The position numbers were made by a program, and so were the translations under genes. A stretch of 64,000 nucleotides of DNA from Flavipsychrobacter sp. (GTDB taxonomy: Bacteria; Bacteroidota; Bacteroidia; Chitinophagales; Chitinophagaceae). Numbering within the stretch: the stretch's first letter is position 1; each line of letters begins with the position of its first letter. Where the stretch lies: positions 62,001 through 126,000 of the forward strand of contig JARLGY010000054.1 of the NCBI GenBank assembly GCA_031292525.1. The letters run 5' to 3'. The notes beneath the pieces were generated by a model. It made no database searches. It was given only the letters and a program-made list of their open reading frames with translations, and was not told the origin of the DNA. Below, in pieces: positions 58,428-64,000 of the stretch.

Positions 58428-59987
58428 CTAATATATTTTTCCCTTACTATTTCCCTGGTTTGCAGCTACAAAGTGGACCGTATTTTTCACCATTTCTTTG
58501 TTATTTATCTTCCAGATAGCGCCTTCTACGGCATCTGGTCCATCATCGTGAGCGCTACTACCAGGGGCCAGCGCCATAAACTGATCTGCCAGGCGCACCA
58601 TGTGCGGATTGTATTTCTCGTGGGTGTTGAGGTAGAGCTTGCCGTTGGCATGCAGCGGCTCCAAAAGGGTTTCTATACGTGTGAACTTATCTATTTTACG
58701 ACGCTTATCGCCTTGTATGGGTATTACCTTATTGCCGGGCAACTTACCGGCCTCGTGAAACGCCTGCATGAGGGTATCCTGCATAAACACTTCTTCCATA
58801 AAATAGTGGCAGGCATTGCGCCCTACCAATTGCATGATAGCGTAGTGCCACTTCACCATTTGTGTCGTGCTTGTTTGCTCCAGGTAGCATTTTATAACGT
58901 GGTATTCATCTTGCCAGCGACCCACAAGCACGGTGGCTTTAAAGTCGTTGTCTTTACTGTCTTTAAAAGAAGGATCGGTATAGCAGACCAGCATTCTGTA
59001 TTCTTCAAGCGGCAGGGCAGGCTTCCAGGCCATCTGGCCAAACACTGCCCCTTCTGTAAGCGGGTTATTGTAATATTCTTTTTGTATTGCCGCCAGGCTT
59101 TTCTGCTTTAGTACACGGTCTATAACCTCCTCACTGTTTTTTTGCGGCCAGGTGCTTGCGCCCTGCTCGTTGCGTATGTTTACCTGGGTAACATGATCGG
59201 CATGCAGGGTAGCGCGATCTACACAGCAACCTACAGCTATACGGTTGCCACAAAAAATAATAAGCGTGGGCGTAGATACAGAGCGGGTGCCGATGGCGGC
59301 CTCTTCTATCCAGTGCCATTTATCGTTTATGATGCGTGGGTTGCGGCATTGGGCATCGGTATCTATATCATCAAAAAGCAACACATCGGGCCGGGCTGCG
59401 GCATTGCGGGTGCCACGCGGGCTTTGCCCTGCGCCCAGTGCGCGAAATGTGACACCCTTGAGCGTGGTGAACTCCTCGGCCTTCCAGTGGCCGGCTTTCA
59501 TTTGCGGACCGTGGTCTTTTATGATGCGGCCGTTTACCTGCAGGTTGGCGCGGTAGGGTTGCAAGAGGCGGGTAGCATTATCCAGGCTGTTGCTTATCAT
59601 GAGCACGTATTTCTTTTTGCCCAGCAGGCACAGGTACAATACTTCCATCATGGTGCGGGTGCTTTTGGCCAGGTCGCGGCTCCAGAGGCGCACCTCGTAC
59701 CACTCGGGGTGCTGTATGATGCGCTGCGTGGCTTCTATATGGAAAGCTGCGGGATCGCTGAAGCAATAATCTGGGAAGTAGTATTTGAAGGCGGCTTCGG
59801 GGTCAGCTTCAAACATTTGCAGGCGCTCTTTTATGTCTTCTTCTGTTTCCAATGCATCTACAGGGGTGGATAATTTTATGCGTTCTGTAAATTCTGCCCA
59901 GTCTTCGGGCACCGGTTTTTGCATGGGTGGGTGAGTGGGTTTGTGTTGCTTCTTCGATTTGTGATACTTCTTTGCGAGAACCTTCAT
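58428..59987 (-). CDS. phage terminase large subunit
   Basis: 519 residues. N-terminal ATPase with a deviant Walker A (LWSRDLAKST near 140) and Walker B VLLFDDID near 215. The coupling motif is probably LIIFCGNRI. The C-terminal RNase H-like nuclease has its first acidic residue in MLVCYTDPSFKDSKDNDF and later acidic residues in EEVFMQDT and HDDGPDAVEGAIW. Packages DNA into the capsid through the portal. The start codon at 59987 lies inside the repeat copy 2; a later Met (MQKPVPEDW) is an alternative start. Confidence 0.88.
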   Translation of the reverse strand: MKVLAKKYHKSKKQHKPTHPPMQKPVPEDWAEFTERIKLSTPVDALETEEDIKERLQMFEADPEAAFKYYFPDYCFSDPAAFHIEATQRIIQHPEWYEVRLWSRDLAKSTRTMMEVLYLCLLGKKKYVLMISNSLDNATRLLQPYRANLQVNGRIIKDHGPQMKAGHWKAEEFTTLKGVTFRALGAGQSPRGTRNAAARPDVLLFDDIDTDAQCRNPRIINDKWHWIEEAAIGTRSVSTPTLIIFCGNRIAVGCCVDRATLHADHVTQVNIRNEQGASTWPQKNSEEVIDRVLKQKSLAAIQKEYYNNPLTEGAVFGQMAWKPALPLEEYRMLVCYTDPSFKDSKDNDFKATVLVGRWQDEYHVIKCYLEQTSTTQMVKWHYAIMQLVGRNACHYFMEEVFMQDTLMQAFHEAGKLPGNKVIPIQGDKRRKIDKFTRIETLLEPLHANGKLYLNTHEKYNPHMVRLADQFMALAPGSSAHDDGPDAVEGAIWKINNKEMVKNTVHFVAANQGNSKGKIY

Positions 59988-60247
59988 TTCTTTTTTGCTT
60001 GGCCAAAAAAGAAACGAAGCAAAGAAAAAATGCCACTTTAAATCAATCGCTCCGCGGATTTAAAGAAGCTCTGCTGCGTGTTACGTGATGGTTCCTTGAT
60101 TGTGGGCCACTGGTTTTTTGCAGCCGATGAAGGATCGTCGCAAAAAAAAGGTGGCAGAATATGGGTTCAGCTTTTCTCATTGTTTGTTGACTAATGCCCA
60201 GAGCAAGCGACAGTACTATTGTAGTGCCCAGCTAAACAATGCCACCT
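59984..60247. repeat. intergenic repeat copy 2
   Basis: Starts with the same TTCATTTCTT…AAAAAA interrupted palindrome as copy 1. It contains further partial dyads in 60040-60200 and ends with a segment at 60211-60247 that aligns with 56917-56954. The interior differs in length (about 175 versus 46 bp) from copy 1. The remaining region to the small terminase gene (60248-60292) holds nothing else that I can see. Confidence 0.65.
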
Positions 60248-60292
60248 CATGTAACTGACACGTACTAAAGACCTGCGATTAAAAGAGCAGTC

Positions 60293-60760
60293 TTATTCTG
60301 CGGACTGGCCGAGACGCTCGTGGATGAAATCGTCCCAGTGCTGGTTGATGTGCTGGCCGAGGGAGTGATCTTTTTTGATGACCCAGCTGATGAACAGTTT
60401 ACCGGCATCTATAAGTTCGCGTACGCTGGTGTCTTTCTCCAGGTTTTTGATGGCTGTGGTGTACTTGAGCACCAGGTCTGCATCTTTGCTGGTGATGTCG
60501 TCTTTCTTCTTGCCGGCCAGGTGCTCTTTTATTTTGGCGGTTTGCTCGGCAAGTATATCGTACAGGATCTCTAGCTGCACTTGCTTGGTAGCGGTGAGGG
60601 TGCGACGATGAGCCTCCCAATTGCCTTTTTGTATATAGTCGCGTATCTGGGCCTCTGTGCTGTCTGTTGCCAGGCAGATCTCTTTAATGGTTTTGTGGTG
60701 ACTGGTGTACAGCAGCTGCGCAAGGTCGCGAGCATAGTTCACCGATGTGTATTCGGGCAT
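60293..60760 (-). CDS. phage terminase small subunit-like protein
   Basis: 155 residues, almost all helical. An HTH-like segment HHKTIKEICLATDSTEAQIRDYIQKGNWE (about 22-50) probably recognises the packaging site. It is followed by coiled-coil oligomerisation helices (EILYDILAEQTAKIKEHL, KDADLVLKYTTAIKNLEKD) and SWVIKKDHSLG. It is immediately upstream of the large subunit apart from repeat copy 2. Confidence 0.78.
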   Translation of the reverse strand: MPEYTSVNYARDLAQLLYTSHHKTIKEICLATDSTEAQIRDYIQKGNWEAHRRTLTATKQVQLEILYDILAEQTAKIKEHLAGKKKDDITSKDADLVLKYTTAIKNLEKDTSVRELIDAGKLFISWVIKKDHSLGQHINQHWDDFIHERLGQSAE

Positions 60761-60858
60761 AGGAGGGGAGGGGTTATAGGGTGACCGCTATTAGTTGAAG
60801 TGCGAACGTATCCAGTTGTTGAGGGGGTGCTCGATGAATTTGTTTACATCTAGTTTTT

Positions 60859-63501
60859 TTAAGGCTTTATAACATAACTATACTTTAAATTGTTTGCTCC
60901 ACTTGAAGGGGGCGTGCTATAGTAAATGTAAATGTTAGTAGCATCGACATCTGCATATAGGAGGCTTCCTGCTGCACTACTGCGCGGTGTTATCTGTAGA
61001 TTACTGCTCGACGATATCCCTGTTAAATTATGCGCTATGGTTATGGCAGTGCTAGAACCATTTCCGGAAGCTGTTAGAGAACCTATATAATTTAAGCCAT
61101 GGGATGCATCCACTCTCCAATTACTGCCGTTCCAGCTGATATGAATAGCTTGATAGGGAGATAAGACTACGTTGCTAGGTAATATTGAAGACACCGTAAC
61201 AACTCCTGCTGACGCACCATAATGATACAACGTATATTTCTGTCCTGTTTTTATTCCAGTAGTTGGCAATGTGACAGTTCCTGTCCCATCAACCACAATT
61301 ATATTATTAGATGAATCTGGAGTGAATGTTGGATTTAGTTTGTATACGTAACCACCTGCTTCGCCTTGGATATCGAGATTACCTTTTATAGATGGGCTTG
61401 TAGCAGTTCCATTATTAGGAATAATATTTACATAGCCACTATATGCATTGATAATCATCCATGCACCTATCCCATTATACATTAAGTGCAAGCCCTGTTT
61501 AGTCGAAAGATTTTGAGTGGAACCTCCGCTCGAATTTATTACACCAGATATCGTAACTGTGCCTGCAACATTTCCGTAGTGATATATATATAGCTCCTGT
61601 CCAGCTGTGACACCTGAAACTGGTAACGTTATTGCACCAGTTCCGTCAACTTTTGTAAGAATTGTATCTACGCTAGGCACATTTCCGGAAGGGTTTAGCA
61701 AATAATCTTGTTGATAACTTATCCGACTATTTATTGATAAACCTCCTAAGAATGTATTGTTAGATGTGAAAGAATTTGAATTAGTCAGAGATGCTTTTGA
61801 AATATCAGGACTGCTTGCGGCAAATATATAATCGTTGTTTTTACGAGCGGCTCTGTATATTTTTTTGACAAGATCATTCCCATTAAACGTTCGTGCCATC
61901 ACGATATGTCCGCTGTCATTAGGATGTATACCGTCGCCACTACTATATATTGATAACATCGCATAAGGTGTACTTGTATCATGTAATGGAGTATACATGT
62001 CAACAATATATGCAGCTGGAAAAGTCGCCATTATCCAATTGTTAACCGGACGTACATCTAAAGAAGTACGCGGCGTTGCAAGACATATTATTGGTATTAC
62101 TCCAGCCGATAAACAACTATTATAAGACCTTAAACACGAGGCCTCCCATTGCGCTGTTGGTGTGCCATATGTTAAGTCATTTCCAGCTGCTAAACCTCCA
62201 TCAAATACAATAGCTCTTGGATGCAGCAATAAAAATTCTTTCATACAGCCTGCCAATTGTTCAGCTTCATCTGCGCCTCCAGCGACTACCTTATTATTTC
62301 CTTGTCCCAAAGTATTATTTACCCACCTATTAGCTAATACTGTTGCACCTTGACCTAATGTTATGCTATACCCAGCAAATAGATAAAGTGTGTAATTAGG
62401 GGTAATAGAAAAGAAATTCCATTTCAAAATAGATTCAGAATCTGCCAAATGACTTATGTTACAATTTGCAGCATTATAGAAATTAGATGCTGAGGTACCA
62501 TAAGTATATGATATAGTCCAGTTCTGAGTTCTGTTATGCACTGTAGCAATCATAGCCCAAGAGGTAGGCTGAAGAGTAAAATCAAAGGTATCATTATAGT
62601 TAATGTTAGTGTTCGAGACACTGCTGTATGTAATTGTATTTGTATTGGGATTTTGGTCAATAAATATTTTCCCCTTGTTTGCTCCTGACATACAAAGCCC
62701 CATCCTTACATTGTGTTGAGCAGCTCCCACAGAATGCACAGAATTGAACCCTAATTCTATGCCTAAGCTATTTGTAGCAGGAACTTTTGTTTTATAAATA
62801 AAAGTTGTTTGTAAGATAGCATACTCTGTCATAGTCGTATCATTGTAACGTATATAATCAGTATATACTCCTGCGTTACCGGCGAAATTTAAAGCACCAT
62901 TACTTCCTGCCGTCCAATAGGCTGTATTCGATAAACTAATTGAATGATTCAATGGCAAGCCGCCATTATTAAAAAGTTGATTGAAAATCTGTATTGTATC
63001 TGGGTATTGATTAGCAGTTAGATAAGTTGTGTCGTTAGTTATTGTATCTCCACTAAGAACCTTTATATCATTTACCCCAACTACACTCGCCCCAACACCA
63101 CTCACACTACTCCAGGCAAGACTGGTGCCGTTCCAGCTAAGTACCTGGCCGGCGGCGGGCGATGTGGCATTGATCTGTGTAACGCCCACGCTATTGCTGT
63201 TGAGTACAGGATTGGGGTAGCTACCGGCCAGGCTACCACCTGCGCCACCGTTTGGGGGCAGCGCTGCAGGCGTACCGTATATGTGGCTGTACTGCAGGGT
63301 ATCTGTCTTTTTGGTGAAGTAGGCATTTACAGTGTCGGCAATGGCTTTCATTTGTGTGCCTACTGCATAGGGGGTTACACTGTGTGTGGCTGTTTTGTTT
63401 GTAATTGCGGTATCTATACCGTTCTTAAGGTTTTGTATGGGGCTTTGTGCATAGCCCGTTATGCAGGCAAGTACTGCAATGAGCAGAATAGGGTATTTCA
63501 T
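60859..63501 (-). CDS. exported phage tail-fibre-like protein with SGNH/GDSL esterase core
   Basis: 880 residues. Surprisingly it begins with a signal peptide (MKYPILLIAVLACITGYAQ). The N-terminal region has the GGSLAGSYPNPVLNS and GQVLSWNGTSLAW pattern common in Bacteroidota phage tail proteins. A beta-rich section with TYGTS and the like precedes an SGNH hydrolase core: Ser379 in GYSITLGQG, a GND-like AAGNDLTYG, and the dyad Asp523/His526 in GDGIHPNDSGH. Two tandem homologous beta units (about 610-690 and 715-795) share KVDGTGAITLP or VVDGTGTVTLP, then YHYG, and near the end a trimer-like DASHG segment. A polysaccharide deacetylase/esterase for host recognition is likely. Confidence 0.82.
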   Translation of the reverse strand: MKYPILLIAVLACITGYAQSPIQNLKNGIDTAITNKTATHSVTPYAVGTQMKAIADTVNAYFTKKTDTLQYSHIYGTPAALPPNGGAGGSLAGSYPNPVLNSNSVGVTQINATSPAAGQVLSWNGTSLAWSSVSGVGASVVGVNDIKVLSGDTITNDTTYLTANQYPDTIQIFNQLFNNGGLPLNHSISLSNTAYWTAGSNGALNFAGNAGVYTDYIRYNDTTMTEYAILQTTFIYKTKVPATNSLGIELGFNSVHSVGAAQHNVRMGLCMSGANKGKIFIDQNPNTNTITYSSVSNTNINYNDTFDFTLQPTSWAMIATVHNRTQNWTISYTYGTSASNFYNAANCNISHLADSESILKWNFFSITPNYTLYLFAGYSITLGQGATVLANRWVNNTLGQGNNKVVAGGADEAEQLAGCMKEFLLLHPRAIVFDGGLAAGNDLTYGTPTAQWEASCLRSYNSCLSAGVIPIICLATPRTSLDVRPVNNWIMATFPAAYIVDMYTPLHDTSTPYAMLSIYSSGDGIHPNDSGHIVMARTFNGNDLVKKIYRAARKNNDYIFAASSPDISKASLTNSNSFTSNNTFLGGLSINSRISYQQDYLLNPSGNVPSVDTILTKVDGTGAITLPVSGVTAGQELYIYHYGNVAGTVTISGVINSSGGSTQNLSTKQGLHLMYNGIGAWMIINAYSGYVNIIPNNGTATSPSIKGNLDIQGEAGGYVYKLNPTFTPDSSNNIIVVDGTGTVTLPTTGIKTGQKYTLYHYGASAGVVTVSSILPSNVVLSPYQAIHISWNGSNWRVDASHGLNYIGSLTASGNGSSTAITIAHNLTGISSSSNLQITPRSSAAGSLLYADVDATNIYIYYSTPPSSGANNLKYSYVIKP

Positions 63502-63537
63502 AATTTGGATTTGGTTTATGAGGTGTGAGAAAGCAGA

Positions 63538-63807
63538 TCAGCTAAATGTATCGCTAAACTCCTGGGTAAATACTCGGTCGTCTGAGCCCATAGTAGCGGC
63601 TACGAGGTTGTTTGCGGCGTAGTAGGCCAGGGTAACAGTATTGGTAGTTGCATTGACAGGTATAGTGAGCTGTGTACCGGTAGGCGCATTATCTGTAACG
63701 CTGTACCCGTTTACGGCCGCCAGGGCAAACAGGTTCTCTAAAGATCCCGTGGCCATTATTGTGGCATCAAGCAAGGTTTGGTTGGGGAGGAGGGTGTAGG
63801 TGCTCAT
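63538..63807 (-). CDS. LysM-like phage tail protein
   Basis: 89 residues. MSTYTLLPNQTLLDATIMATGSL and LFALAAVNGYSVTDNAPTG repeat the pattern of small LysM-type phage proteins (NQTLLDAT...GSLENLFALAAVNG), probably for peptidoglycan contact or tail assembly. There is no signal peptide. It ends ...TQEFSDTFS. Directly downstream of another partial gene and upstream of the fibre gene. Confidence 0.7.
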   Translation of the reverse strand: MSTYTLLPNQTLLDATIMATGSLENLFALAAVNGYSVTDNAPTGTQLTIPVNATTNTVTLAYYAANNLVAATMGSDDRVFTQEFSDTFS

Positions 63808-63862
63808 ATTATACGTTTTCTTCCATACTCACCTTGTTTAAAGGAAGGCAGGTTTGGAGATT

Positions 63863-64000
63863 TTAATCGAGTGGTATTATAGTATTCCAAGTCAGTGTAT
63901 AGTTACTTGCGGCTTTTATCAGGCCGGCTGCTATATAGCCACTGCTGCTTACTTCGCCATTTATTATTGTTATATGGTCCAGGCCGGTATCGTCTAGTAT
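63863..64000 (-). CDS. C-terminal end of an unidentified phage gene (5' end beyond window)
   Basis: The last 45 codons and stop are open on the minus strand: an Ile/Thr/Gly-rich, beta-like peptide with LDHITIINGEV and SGYIAAGLIKAAS, ending in WNTIIPLD. It fits the same repetitive virion-protein style as the neighbours. The family cannot be told from the fragment. Confidence 0.6.
   Translation of the reverse strand: MLDDTGLDHITIINGEVSSSGYIAAGLIKAASNYTLTWNTIIPLD

Noticed and set aside
59142-59873. Open frame of 243 codons on the plus strand inside the terminase gene
   Set aside because: Antisense shadow of a confidently identified terminase with no family pattern or start signal.

Overview
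The window looks like a chromosomal segment of a Bacteroidota bacterium, probably near Chitinophagaceae. This rests on three proteins ending in type IX secretion (T9SS type A) sorting domains, TAnnTTTG-type promoter boxes, futalosine-route menaquinone genes, an Omp28-like protein, BatA/BatD/DUF58 proteins, LytS/LytTR regulation and a TPP-riboswitch-controlled TonB receptor. The family-level placement is inference.

Layout. 1-3.2 kb: an AAA ATPase gene followed by a subtilisin-like protease gene that runs off the left edge. The pair matches the composition of the IetAS anti-phage system. 3.4-4.2 kb: an intact tRNA-Pro and, about 650 bp away, a degenerate direct repeat of its 3' half plus terminator, with a small yjdM/phnA-like gene between them. 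This looks like the scar of an integration hot spot. 4.3-12.2 kb: housekeeping genes, namely folE and a PTPS/QueD protein (pterins or queuosine), mqnB and mqnD (menaquinone), hpt (purine salvage), a cell-wall glucosaminidase with LysM domains, an O-methyltransferase, a LOG-family protein and a sodium/solute symporter.

12.3-33.7 kb: envelope and signalling genes. These include a T9SS-exported DUF4394 protein, a giant CheB-CheR-PAS-histidine kinase divergent from a lone receiver, a BatA/BatD/DUF58 group, several exported proteins of unknown function, an amidohydrolase that may supply the missing deaminase step of the futalosine pathway, an RluB-type pseudouridine synthase with a long repetitive basic tail, a DUF2752/CCC-motif pair and a large hybrid kinase. 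34-53 kb: a CapD/WbpM-type nucleotide-sugar dehydratase, a TetR regulator with a promoter-embedded operator, a receiver plus TPR-histidine kinase pair, a J-domain/KTSC protein, outer-membrane proteins, the TPP riboswitch and TonB receptor, a LytS/LytTR pair with a histidine-rich sensor loop, a T9SS-exported intradiol dioxygenase, a YdcF protein and polA.

53.3-64 kb: a prophage or prophage remnant abutting polA. It has a DUF935 Mu-type portal, gp36-like, tail-completion-like, large and small terminase, a LysM-like tail protein and an exported tail-fibre-like protein with an SGNH/GDSL esterase core. Exported proteins and a separately promoted membrane protein are interspersed, and two intergenic repeat copies bracket the terminase block. 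No integrase, transposase or capsid gene is visible, so the element continues to the right or is degraded.

The best candidates for something unusual are the IetAS-like pair beside the tRNA repeat, the cargo genes inside the phage packaging cluster, and the histidine-rich sensor kinase.
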